NCBI GenBank assembly: GCA_019322435.1
Contig: JAHWIR010000011.1
Coordinates: forward strand, 1 to 23,800
Reading direction: 5' to 3'
Origin: Candidatus Woesearchaeota archaeon
Lineage (GTDB): Archaea; Nanobdellota; Nanobdellia; Woesearchaeales; WJKL01
Length of the DNA stretch: 23,800 nt
The position numbers and the translations under genes were made by a program. Below are positions 6,013 to 13,683 of this stretch, in pieces; the stretch's first letter is position 1; every line of letters starts with the position of its first letter. A model generated the notes under the pieces. The model had not been told where the DNA came from. It ran no database searches and saw only the letters and a list, made by a program, of their open reading frames with translations.

Positions 6013-8343
6013 ATGAAAACCCATAACAAATTGATAATACTGCTGATAAGCATAATTCTATTTAGTCTAATTAGTAATGCTAAAACAGTCATTGAAGTTG
6101 ATGAAGGTGATTTTGTCAATCTTAAAATATCTGCTTCAGATGCTGATGAAGATGTAATCACCTACACATTCTCTGAACCACTGGATGAAGACGGCCAGTG
6201 GCAGACAGGCTATGGTGATTATGGAGAATATCTTATTGATATCACTGTATCTGACGGCAAAGTCGAGACAACAGAGACAGTTAAACTCATAGTGCATAAA
6301 ACAAATTGGCCTCCTGTTCTTGACCCAATAGAAGATGTAGTGATAGAAGAAGGAGAGACAATCATAATTGAGCCAAATGCATATGATGAAGAGGGAGACA
6401 AAATTACATACACTTTCTCAGACCCAATAGGCGAGAATGGAATATGGGAAACAACATACCATGATGCAGGAGAATATCTGATCACAGTAACAGCAACAGA
6501 CAACCAGCATGATCCTATTTCTCAAGACTTCACTATTATTGTAGGAGATGTTAACCAAGACCCTGAAGTCTTGGATTATTTTCCTGATAAAGCTGATATT
6601 AAGCTGGATGAAGGAGAAAGCCAGTTATTCTACATAGATGCAGAAGACCCTGATAAGCATAAACTAGAATATACATGGGAGCTTAATGGAGAGATAGTCT
6701 CAAAAGATAAGACCTACACATTTGAAACAGGCTATGAATCAGAAGGAGAATATATGTTAAAAGGTGCTGTATCTGACGGCAAAGTAAGGACTGGTTTTAT
6801 TTGGGATATTAAAGTAGAAGATTCAAACAGGCTTCCTGAAGTCAGTGAGATAGAAGATATTATTGTAGAGGAAGGCGATTTGATAACCATAGAGTTCACA
6901 GCAACAGACGAAGATGGAGATGATGTAAAATACAGTATCTCTGAGCCGATTGGAGATGACAAAGAATGGCAGACAGGTTATGATGATGCAGGAGCATATG
7001 AGATAGAATTGATTATATCAGACGGCATAGATGCTGTTGTCAAGACATTCAACATAGTTGTAAAGGATGTTGATAGGGCCCCTGATTTCGCTCCAATTCC
7101 AGATATTGAGATTAGTGAAGGCCAGGGGATTGAGATTGAACTTGAAGCAGAAGACCCTGATGGAGATTCCCTAACATTTGAAGCTGACGAGCTTCCTGAA
7201 GGAGCTGTTTTGCAGGAAAATGAATTTACATTTAGTACAAGCCAGGACACAGTCCTAAAGCCAAAGAACTGGTTTACTTCTGTATTGAAGTTCTTAAGAT
7301 TAGATAATATTGTCTATGGTGACAAAAAAACATTCAAGATACGATTCACTGTTTATGGAAAAGAATTAACAAATGAACAAAAAGCAAAGATAACTGTCAA
7401 TAACATAAACAGGGCTCCTGAATTATTAGATATGGGAGATGCCTATGTAAATGAAGGAGAGACAGTTTACATCACTCCAAAAGCACTTGAACAGGACAAT
7501 GACAGGGTAAAATTCACAATATCAGACCCAGTTGGCAATGACGGAAAATGGAAAACTGATTATGAATCTGCAGGTGTCTATGAAATACAAGTAACTGCTT
7601 CTGACAAGGAATTCACAGACAGCATGAACATCACATTGGTTGTCAGGGATACAAACAGACCGCCTGAATTCAGCAAGATTAAAGATATTGAAATAAAAGA
7701 AGGAGAGACAGTAGCAATAACTCCTGTTGTGATTGACCCAGACGGCTCTGAAGTTGAATTAACAATTAAAAACATGCCTTTTGATGCTAAGTTTGAAGGA
7801 AATACATTCATCTGGACTCCTGATTACAACACAGTTGATTACAGAGGAGGAACAACTGTTTACGAGATCAAATTCATAGCAACAGACAGCTCTCAATATT
7901 CTGAAAAACCAGTATTAATAACAGTTGAAGATGTCAACCAAGCACCATACTTCACACAAACATCTCCAGCAACATCAATAAGAGTCTATAAAGGAATTAC
8001 TGTACTGTTCAAAGGACTTGCAGAAGACCCAGACGGAGATGAATTAAGCTATGCATGGAAGTTTGACATGCTTGACAAGATAGAAGACAGTGTTCCAGGC
8101 CTGAAAAGGACATTCAACAGACTAGGAGACAGAACAGTCAAACTGATTGTAAGTGATGGAGAGAGTGAGATAACAAGAACATGGAAAATAAATGTTGTTG
8201 ACAATCCTTTACTAGTCAAAAAAACACCAACAATCCAGCCAAAACCAGTTCTAAAACCAGTTGAACAACCTAAAGAGCCAGAAGAAGAACCAGAAGACAA
8301 AACATATAATCTTGTGGTTGTTTATGACGGCAGATTAAATTAA
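6013..8343 (+). CDS. Secreted protein with eight cadherin/PKD-like repeats
   Basis: The 776-residue protein begins with a Sec signal peptide (MKTHNK, hydrophobic core, likely cleavage after SNA). Eight Ig-fold repeats follow, each starting near an (N/R)-x-P-P/A-(E/V) motif and containing VDEGD/VEEGE, D-x-DGD and GEY-type motifs; the repeats at about residues 400-520 and 605-690 carry insertions. The D-x-DGD turns could bind calcium, as in cadherins, but this is inferred. The C-terminus is proline- and glutamate-rich (residues about 735-765) and has no obvious sorting signal. The first repeat closely matches repeat 1 of the preceding lipoprotein, so they arose by duplication. I chose ATG 6013 over TTG 6004; an in-frame stop at 5983 limits the options. 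It is probably a surface adhesin or binding protein. Confidence 0.83.
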   Translation: MKTHNKLIILLISIILFSLISNAKTVIEVDEGDFVNLKISASDADEDVITYTFSEPLDEDGQWQTGYGDYGEYLIDITVSDGKVETTETVKLIVHKTNWPPVLDPIEDVVIEEGETIIIEPNAYDEEGDKITYTFSDPIGENGIWETTYHDAGEYLITVTATDNQHDPISQDFTIIVGDVNQDPEVLDYFPDKADIKLDEGESQLFYIDAEDPDKHKLEYTWELNGEIVSKDKTYTFETGYESEGEYMLKGAVSDGKVRTGFIWDIKVEDSNRLPEVSEIEDIIVEEGDLITIEFTATDEDGDDVKYSISEPIGDDKEWQTGYDDAGAYEIELIISDGIDAVVKTFNIVVKDVDRAPDFAPIPDIEISEGQGIEIELEAEDPDGDSLTFEADELPEGAVLQENEFTFSTSQDTVLKPKNWFTSVLKFLRLDNIVYGDKKTFKIRFTVYGKELTNEQKAKITVNNINRAPELLDMGDAYVNEGETVYITPKALEQDNDRVKFTISDPVGNDGKWKTDYESAGVYEIQVTASDKEFTDSMNITLVVRDTNRPPEFSKIKDIEIKEGETVAITPVVIDPDGSEVELTIKNMPFDAKFEGNTFIWTPDYNTVDYRGGTTVYEIKFIATDSSQYSEKPVLITVEDVNQAPYFTQTSPATSIRVYKGITVLFKGLAEDPDGDELSYAWKFDMLDKIEDSVPGLKRTFNRLGDRTVKLIVSDGESEITRTWKINVVDNPLLVKKTPTIQPKPVLKPVEQPKEPEEEPEDKTYNLVVVYDGRLN

Positions 8344-8696
8344 AAAGGTCTAGGACCTCCTTCTTCCTCTATTTTTTTCTGTCTTTCCTCTTCTAATCTT
8401 TCTTCATATTTTTCTTTCACTTCATCGAAATATTTCAAAGTATTATCATAAAGATCTGCAATATTTACAAAGTCAGTTTCATCTGAACCAAGATTAGTCT
8501 GTTGTAATGGATATACAGAATACAGCTCGTGATATCTTTCAAAAGAAGATTTTATATTATCCATAAGCTGTTCTCTTGGCTCTGATTCAGAATCAGTTTC
8601 CAGCATAATCCTACAAAGAGATTTGATATGAGAAGGTAATCTTTCATACTCTCTTCCATGATTAAAGATATCAATTATTTTTCTATTGCAATCCAT
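8340..8696 (-). CDS. Hypothetical small helical protein
   Basis: I do not recognise this 118-residue protein. It has no signal peptide or membrane segment and looks mainly helical, with a charged C-terminal helix at about residues 85-112 rich in Glu and Lys, ending in GGPRPF. Cys3 and Cys28 are the only cysteines. The start at ATG 8696 is supported by a minus-strand TATA box TTTATAAAA about 25-30 bases upstream, which implies a leaderless transcript. Its stop overlaps the stop of the convergent repeat protein by four bases. Its own promoter and lack of a better frame support a real gene. Its role is unknown. Confidence 0.6.
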   Translation of the reverse strand: MDCNRKIIDIFNHGREYERLPSHIKSLCRIMLETDSESEPREQLMDNIKSSFERYHELYSVYPLQQTNLGSDETDFVNIADLYDNTLKYFDEVKEKYEERLEEERQKKIEEEGGPRPF

Positions 8697-8781
8697 ACTA
8701 AAGATAATAGACCTGATTTTATAAATCTGCGGTTTTTATGTTCCAAAAGAATTATAAAACCCTTTTCTTTCCTTTCTCATT

Positions 8782-10335
8782 ATGTCAGAAATTCTAATTG
8801 AGCATAAAACAGAAGATTCAACAATCAACCTAGCTTTAGATACAATAAAGCTAAAAAAACAGGCATTGGTCTTTGCTAACACTAAACGTTCTGCAGAAAA
8901 GACAGCAGAAGATATTGCCAAGCACATTAAAGATTCTAACAAAGAGCTTGAAAAACTATCACAAGAAGCTCTAAAAGCCCTTGCTCATCCAACAAAGCAA
9001 TGCCAACGTCTTGCTAATTGTCTAAAAAAAGGTACTGCATTCCACCATGCTGGCCTAACACATAAACAAAAAGAATTGATTGAAGATAACTTCAGAAAAG
9101 GAATTATAAAGATAATTGCCTGCACTCCAACACTGGCTTTTGGTGTTGACCTCCCAGCATTCAGGGCAATAATGAAAGACCTAAGACGTTATGGCTATAG
9201 AGGATTGCAATGGATTCCAACATTAGAATATCTTCAGATGGCTGGACGTGCTGGCAGACCAAAATTTGATAAATACGGAGAAGCAATTGCAGTAGCAAAC
9301 ACAGAGCCAGCAAAAAAAGAGATCCTAAAAAGATATATTAACGGAGAGCCAGAAGAAATATTCTCTAAATTAGCAGTAGAACCTGTCTTAAGAACATATA
9401 TCCTATCCTTAATAGCAACAGGATTTGTAGAAACAGAAAAAGACATGATTAAATTCTTTTCAAAAACATTCTGGGCATATCAATACCAAGACATGTCAAA
9501 ACTAAGTGCTATAATAAGAAGGATGTTAGGATTATTAGAAGGTTACAAATTTATAAAATCAAATGAAGAGCAGGAAGAGTTCCAGTCAGCAGCAGATATG
9601 TATAATTACCACTACACTACAACCTTGATTGGAAAAAGAGTTGCAGAGCTCTATATTGACCCATTAACAGCACACTTCCTTATTGAATCAATAGAAAAAT
9701 CAACTAAGAAAAAAATTAATGATTTCTCATTCCTGCAAGTTGTCTCCCATACTTTAGAGATGAGGCCATTATTAAGAGTAAGAACAAAAGAATATGATAT
9801 TATCGAAGAAGAGCTTCTAAAACAATCAGACCATCTATTAGAAATAATGCAGATGTATGACCCAGACTATGATGACTATCTCAATTCAGTAAAGACAGCA
9901 ATCTTCTTCAAAGATTGGATAAATGAAAAAGACGAAGAATACCTTCTAGAAACTTACAATGTAAGACCAGGAGAGATAAGAGTCAAGCAAAGCCTTGCAG
10001 ACTGGCTGTTATACTGCACAGAAGAACTGACAAGAATGCTCGGACACAAAGAAGTGATTAAAGAGATAATAAAACTAAGATTGAGACTAAAACACGGTGC
10101 AAAAGAAGAGCTCCTTCCATTATTAAGATTAAAGAATATTGGCAGAGTCAGAGCAAGAAAAATGTTCAAAGCAGGAATCAAGGACATCAGAGGAGTTAAA
10201 AAAGCAGACATCCTTGCCCTAGTCCAGCTAGTTGGAAAAAAGACAGCATTAAGCATAAAAGAGCAAGTAGGGCAGAAAATTAAAACAATACCTAAAGGAA
10301 CAAGAAAAGGCCAGACATCTATAAAGAAGTTCTAA
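8782..10335 (+). CDS. Hel308/Ski2-like helicase C-terminal half, lacking the first RecA domain
   Basis: The 517-residue protein matches the second half of archaeal Hel308, a superfamily 2 DNA helicase acting at stalled forks. Visible parts in order: RecA domain 2 with motif IV (LVFANTKRSAE, residues 29-39), motif V (CTPTLAFGVDLPA, 114-126) and motif VI (QMAGRAGRP, 152-160); a winged-helix and ratchet region (about 180-440); and helix-hairpin-helix sequence (about 447-500). The end, GQTSIKKF, resembles a PCNA-interacting motif (Q-x-x-I-x-x-F). RecA domain 1 with Walker A and DExH motifs is entirely absent; whole Hel308 is about 700 residues. A TATA-like TTATAAAAC about 28 bases upstream supports a genuine leaderless start at 8782. 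It could be one half of a split helicase or a remodelled protein without ATPase activity. Confidence 0.85.
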   Translation: MSEILIEHKTEDSTINLALDTIKLKKQALVFANTKRSAEKTAEDIAKHIKDSNKELEKLSQEALKALAHPTKQCQRLANCLKKGTAFHHAGLTHKQKELIEDNFRKGIIKIIACTPTLAFGVDLPAFRAIMKDLRRYGYRGLQWIPTLEYLQMAGRAGRPKFDKYGEAIAVANTEPAKKEILKRYINGEPEEIFSKLAVEPVLRTYILSLIATGFVETEKDMIKFFSKTFWAYQYQDMSKLSAIIRRMLGLLEGYKFIKSNEEQEEFQSAADMYNYHYTTTLIGKRVAELYIDPLTAHFLIESIEKSTKKKINDFSFLQVVSHTLEMRPLLRVRTKEYDIIEEELLKQSDHLLEIMQMYDPDYDDYLNSVKTAIFFKDWINEKDEEYLLETYNVRPGEIRVKQSLADWLLYCTEELTRMLGHKEVIKEIIKLRLRLKHGAKEELLPLLRLKNIGRVRARKMFKAGIKDIRGVKKADILALVQLVGKKTALSIKEQVGQKIKTIPKGTRKGQTSIKKF

Positions 10336-10450
10336 TTTTTAGTAAGGTTTTTATATTTCTAAATCATATATATTCTCGAGGGGATTAGAGACCATAGTGA
10401 CTACTTAAAGAAATTTCTAGTTTTGAAAAAAACAACTTTTTAAGTAAAAA
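10336..10450 (+). promoter_or_regulatory. Promoter and leader of the HD-GYP gene
   Basis: GTTTTTATATTTC (about 10346-10358) is a TATA-like box that would start transcription near 10380, leaving a leader of about 70 bases. The leader contains an inverted repeat, ACTTAAA near 10404 with TTTAAGT just before the start codon, which could pair and cover the start region. No Shine-Dalgarno motif is close to ATG 10451. Confidence 0.4.
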
Positions 10451-11404
10451 ATGGCAAAAAAAGAGAAGAACTTAGAGAGAGAACTCGTTTTACTTAGAGA
10501 GAAAAGTATAGACGAATTGGTAGATATAATTATAAAAAACAAAGGAAGGATTGAAGGACTAGAAGATGAACTATCAACAGCAAAAGCAGCAATTAAGAAT
10601 TACAGCCACTTAGCGCATGCTCAGGGTAATATAATACATGAAAAAGAAGAAGAAATAGCAAATCGTAAAGTTGAAAAGATAAGGGTTGTTGCTACTACAT
10701 TAGAAACAAGAGATCCTTATACAAAGGGACATTCTGAACGAGTAACAAAATATGCAGTTATGATAGGAAGAGTTTTAGGCTTAGATGACCAACAAATTAG
10801 ATTAATTCATCATGCAGCACATTTGCATGATATAGGAAAACTTTATTGGAAAGACCATCATTTTAAAATAAACAAGCCGCCAAAAGAAGACATTGCAGAA
10901 TTCAGAAAACATCCTATTGAAGGGTATAATTTCTTAAGAGATCTTGAAATACCTGAAGAAATATGCTATATTGTAAGATATCATCAAGAACGTTATGATG
11001 GAAAGTCAGTTGTAACACATCCAAAAGGAAGATACGTAGGCTATCCAGGAGAAGTAGCAGGAGATGCTATCCCTTTAGAAGCTAGGATCATTGCAGTAGC
11101 AGATGCATTTGATGCAATGACTACAGATAGGCCTTATAGAGACAAACTCTCTATTAAAGAAGCTATAGAAGAATTAAAAAGGTGTGCTTGCCTTCCTTAT
11201 GACAGAGACCTAATCCCTAATAAAGAACCAGAATTACAATTTGATCCAGAAGTAGTCAAAGCATTCTTATCTATAAAAACAATAGGCTCAACAGACTCAA
11301 CCGAAATCCACAAACTTGGTTGTCTTTACATGCTTGAAATAGACTCCTTAGATATGATAGTAAATCCAGAAAAAGGCAATCCCTGTCAGACATGTTATAA
11401 TTAA
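10451..11404 (+). CDS. HD-GYP domain phosphohydrolase with coiled-coil N-terminus and Ada-like zinc-binding tail
   Basis: HD-GYP proteins are metal-dependent phosphodiesterases, many of which degrade cyclic dinucleotides such as c-di-GMP. A charged coiled coil covers residues 1-80. The HD-GYP domain follows: ETRDPYTKGHSERV (85-98, His94), HLHDIGK (124-130, the HD pair His126 and Asp127), KHP (153-155), HQERYDG (178-184), then, after an insert of about 12 residues, VGYPGE with GYP at 197-199, and ARIIAVADAFDAMTTDRPYR (211-230). The C-terminal 35 residues have H287-x3-C291, then PC312-x2-C315, a pattern like the zinc-binding domain of Ada. No cyclic dinucleotide synthase is visible nearby. The substrate is therefore unproven. 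It stands alone before tRNA-Arg. Activity is likely since all core metal ligands appear present. Confidence 0.9.
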   Translation: MAKKEKNLERELVLLREKSIDELVDIIIKNKGRIEGLEDELSTAKAAIKNYSHLAHAQGNIIHEKEEEIANRKVEKIRVVATTLETRDPYTKGHSERVTKYAVMIGRVLGLDDQQIRLIHHAAHLHDIGKLYWKDHHFKINKPPKEDIAEFRKHPIEGYNFLRDLEIPEEICYIVRYHQERYDGKSVVTHPKGRYVGYPGEVAGDAIPLEARIIAVADAFDAMTTDRPYRDKLSIKEAIEELKRCACLPYDRDLIPNKEPELQFDPEVVKAFLSIKTIGSTDSTEIHKLGCLYMLEIDSLDMIVNPEKGNPCQTCYN

Positions 11405-11448
11405 CTCTCAATAACCTTTAAATAATTCAAGAATTAATCTTCTTCTAT

Positions 11449-11535
11449 GCCCCTATAGTATAATGGATAGAACGCAACCTTGCGGAATAAGCATGCAATA
11501 AGGTTGAGATCGGAGTTCGACTCTTCGTGGGGGCG
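11449..11535 (+). tRNA. tRNA-Arg (anticodon GCG) with one intron
   Basis: Acceptor GCCCCTA (11449-11455) pairs with TGGGGGC (11528-11534) through one G-U pair, with discriminator G. The anticodon stem CAACC/GGTTG (11475-11479, 11502-11506) encloses TTGCGG, a 15-base intron, then A, giving anticodon GCG. The T stem CGGAG/CTTCG encloses TTCGACT. The D arm has an A in the GGATA loop, typical of arginine tRNAs. CCA is not encoded. TTTAAATAA (11417-11425) is a suitable TATA box. The 3' end sequence recurs 58 bases downstream. Confidence 0.92.
11486..11500 (+). other. tRNA-Arg intron, canonical position 37/38
   Basis: The splice site is a perfect bulge-helix-bulge: central helix TTGC (11480-11483) with GCAA (11495-11498), bulges GGA (11484-11486) and TAA (11499-11501). 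Cutting after the second base of each bulge removes 15 bases and leaves G37 joined to A38. Confidence 0.9.
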
Positions 11536-11592
11536 TAGCGAAGCGAAGCACCTGCGAAGTCTGTTGGCTTGCCAACTTTACTTCGTGGGGGC
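11523..11592 (+). repeat. 12-base direct repeat of the tRNA-Arg 3' end flanking a hairpin insert
   Basis: CTTCGTGGGGGC, the 3' T stem and acceptor strand of tRNA-Arg (11523-11534), occurs again at 11581-11592. The 46 bases between contain GCGAAG motifs and the hairpin GTTGGC-TT-GCCAAC (11563-11576), which resembles hairpins at 2227-2274. The arrangement could be a target duplication around a small inserted palindromic element or an attachment-site remnant. Confidence 0.65.
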
Positions 11593-11640
11593 ATTTTCTT
11601 TTAGAAACTTATATAAACAATTAATATTTCTTTATATTAA

Positions 11641-12153
11641 ATGGCAAACAATAATGCAACACTAAATCTTTGGCAAAAAATTAAAACTGTTATCATTAGA
11701 CCAAAAGATTTCTTTGATGCAATTCAGTCTGAAACAGATATTAAAACATGTATAATCTTTTTTCTCATTATTGAATTAATTGCTCTTCCTCTAAATATAG
11801 TAGCTATCAGCTTAACAGGACCTTTAAACATAATCATATATATATTAAGTTTTATTATTGGAATTGTTGCTTTCTTCATAATGTTATGGATATATAACCT
11901 GATAATCTCCTGGTTAGGCGGAAAACAAGGAATTATCAGAACATTTCAAGCAATTATCTATGGATTAACACCAGTAATATTATTAAGCTGGCTTCCTTTT
12001 GTGAATATCATTGCTACTCTTTACTCTGTTTACTTAACAATAATCGGAATAAGCAAATTACAACAAATCACAATTAAAAAAGCAGCATGGGCTTACTTCT
12101 TACCTTTGATTATAATCATGCTGGTAGCAATCATCTGGAACATTATTTCTTAA
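11641..12153 (+). CDS. Yip1-family integral membrane protein
   Basis: The 170-residue protein resembles the Yip1 domain family, membrane proteins of poorly defined function in archaea. Seen directly: a short N-terminal helix with RPKDFFDAI (residues 20-28), then about five hydrophobic segments (about 35-60, 62-90, 105-125, 125-140, 148-168), and the family-like run GGKQGIIRTFQAIIYGLTPV near residues 92-112. CTTATATAAA (11608-11617) lies about 28 bases before the ATG and no ribosome binding site is present, so the transcript is probably leaderless. It precedes the operon at 12240, which has its own TATA box, so a functional link is not shown. Confidence 0.75.
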   Translation: MANNNATLNLWQKIKTVIIRPKDFFDAIQSETDIKTCIIFFLIIELIALPLNIVAISLTGPLNIIIYILSFIIGIVAFFIMLWIYNLIISWLGGKQGIIRTFQAIIYGLTPVILLSWLPFVNIIATLYSVYLTIIGISKLQQITIKKAAWAYFLPLIIIMLVAIIWNIIS

Positions 12154-12167
12154 TAAAATCACAACAT

Positions 12168-12241
12168 TTATATAGAGCTATTACTTTTTTTACGATAATA
12201 TTAATATTTTTTAATTAATGTTATCATTATTTCGATAATAT
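12168..12241 (+). promoter_or_regulatory. Promoter with operator-like repeats before the winged-helix gene
   Basis: TTTATATAG (12168-12176) is a good archaeal TATA box giving a start near 12198. CGATAATAT occurs at 12193-12201 and again at 12233-12241, exactly 40 bases apart, about four helical turns. TTATC-(8)-GATAA (12221-12238) is an inverted repeat ending at the start codon, and AATATTAATATT (12197-12208) and TTAATTAA (12211-12218) are palindromes. Binding by the encoded winged-helix protein is a reasonable inference. Confidence 0.55.
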
Positions 12242-12701
12242 GCAAGGTTCGCTAAGCATAATTAGACTATTCTGCAGGGATTTAACTAAAGAACTAACTA
12301 TAAGGCAAATATCTAAATTAATCAAGAAAAGTTATGCTTATACAAACAAAGAAGTCTGGAACTTAATAAAACAAAATATTCTAAACAAAAAAGAAATAGG
12401 AAAATCTATTATCTGCTCTATAAATCTAAAAAATAAAAAAACCAGAGCACTGCTAACCTTTAATTCTGCTCTTGAAGACCATAAAGACTTCAACACAATA
12501 GAATTAAAACAAAACAATGTTCTGACAGCTTTCTTCTCAAAAAACAAGCTATACATAATATCTGATAAAAAATTCAAAACCCCTGGTAAAATCCTAACAA
12601 AACAAGAGTTCATTTCATCTATAAAAGACATTGGCCTTGGTAATACCCCTGTCTATGGTTATGAAAAATACTGGGAAATTATAGGTGATACTTATGAATA
12701 A
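12240..12701 (+). CDS. Winged-helix DNA-binding protein, probable operon regulator
   Basis: The 153-residue protein begins with a probable winged-helix domain at residues 5-70: LTKELTIRQISKLIKKSYAY provides two helices, TNKEVWNLIKQNILNKK the recognition helix, and EIGKSIICSINLKNK the wing. The second half (about 75-150) is a short mixed alpha/beta region that I do not recognise. It is the first gene of an apparent operon: its last eight bases overlap the start of the next gene (ATGAATAA, 12694-12701), which in turn overlaps the giant gene. The upstream region carries paired CGATAATAT repeats and an inverted repeat that could be its operator. Regulation of the downstream surface genes is inferred. 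Confidence 0.68.
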   Translation: MQGSLSIIRLFCRDLTKELTIRQISKLIKKSYAYTNKEVWNLIKQNILNKKEIGKSIICSINLKNKKTRALLTFNSALEDHKDFNTIELKQNNVLTAFFSKNKLYIISDKKFKTPGKILTKQEFISSIKDIGLGNTPVYGYEKYWEIIGDTYE

Positions 12702-13683
12702 GAAAGGACAGCTAACAATAGCACTCATAATAGGAATCGCTTTGATAGTAATATTTGCATTCATCTTCATCCTAAGAGGGATGTTTATAGAGGAAGTTGA
12801 AATCCCAGAAATACAGCCAGTTAGAATATATGTAGAATCCTGCTTAGAATCAACAGCAATTGATGCAGTACAAATAGCAGGAATACAAGGAGGTTACACA
12901 GATATACCAGATCCAGCTTTAACAACAGACTACTCAATAATAGCTTACTACTATTACGATGGAGAACCTAATGTGCCATCAAAAGGGATTATAGAAGCAC
13001 AAATTTCTACATTTATAATGAATAATATTGACATATGTCTAGCTGACTTCAGCTCATTCAAAGAGCAAGGATTTGAAATAGAAACAGAAGAAGCATTTGC
13101 AGAAACAGTAATAAGAGAAGATGATATCTTTGTTAAGCTTGAATATCCAATAACAATAAGTAGAAATGAAACAAAAACAAAGATAGAGGACTATTCTGCA
13201 ACAATCCCAATCAGATTAGGGCATATCCATGATGTTGCAATAGTAATTACAAGCAAAACAGCACAAGATCCAAAATGGATTGACATGACCCTCTTATCAG
13301 AATTTGATGTAACAGTGAATCTTATTCCAGAAGATGAAGAAAATATTGTCTATACAATAACAGACGAATTGTCTATGATCAATAATGAGCCATATACTTT
13401 CCTATTCGCAAATAAATTCATCGTAAATCAACCTCCTGTCTTGGATATCCCTGATATGTTAACATTGGAAGATGGAAAACCAGTAGCTTACACAATGCAA
13501 GCAACAGACCCGGAAAATGATGTATTAACCTTCTCAGATGACACAGCAATGTTTGACATAACTGAAGATGGAATCATCTTATTCACTCCAGAAGTTCCAG
13601 GAGAATTCAATATCACAATCACAGTAGAAGATACTCACAGGAATATTGTTTCAAAAGTTGTCAAATTTGTAATAACAGAATGA
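12694..13683 (+). CDS. KKGQ-type membrane-anchored protein with C-terminal cadherin-like domain
   Basis: The 329-residue protein starts MNKKGQLT followed by a long hydrophobic stretch (residues 8-28). KKG-Q followed by a hydrophobic helix resembles class III signal peptides cleaved by archaeal prepilin peptidase, but it could also be a plain membrane anchor. The middle includes VESCLESTAIDAVQIAGIQG (residues about 49-68) and a second Cys in DICLADF. I recall similar architectures in DPANN genomes but cannot name a family. The C-terminal domain (about 249-329; QPPVLDIPD, DPENDVLTF, GEFNITITVED) is cadherin-like, as in the surface proteins at 4990-8343. ATG 12694 is preferred to GTG 12685 because GGTGAT (12684-12689) is an ideal ribosome binding site. 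The stop overlaps the giant gene's ATG as ATGA. Confidence 0.82.
   Translation: MNKKGQLTIALIIGIALIVIFAFIFILRGMFIEEVEIPEIQPVRIYVESCLESTAIDAVQIAGIQGGYTDIPDPALTTDYSIIAYYYYDGEPNVPSKGIIEAQISTFIMNNIDICLADFSSFKEQGFEIETEEAFAETVIREDDIFVKLEYPITISRNETKTKIEDYSATIPIRLGHIHDVAIVITSKTAQDPKWIDMTLLSEFDVTVNLIPEDEENIVYTITDELSMINNEPYTFLFANKFIVNQPPVLDIPDMLTLEDGKPVAYTMQATDPENDVLTFSDDTAMFDITEDGIILFTPEVPGEFNITITVEDTHRNIVSKVVKFVITE

Noticed and set aside
11523..11580. A second, 58-base intron in tRNA-Arg between the T loop and the 3' T stem
   Set aside because: The first copy of the 3' end already gives a complete tRNA, and no bulge-helix-bulge pairing can be drawn at the proposed junctions, unlike the two tRNA-Ile introns.
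11480..11665. A 61-residue open frame across the tRNA-Arg gene
   Set aside because: It overlaps the tRNA, its intron and the palindromic repeat, and has no credible start signal.
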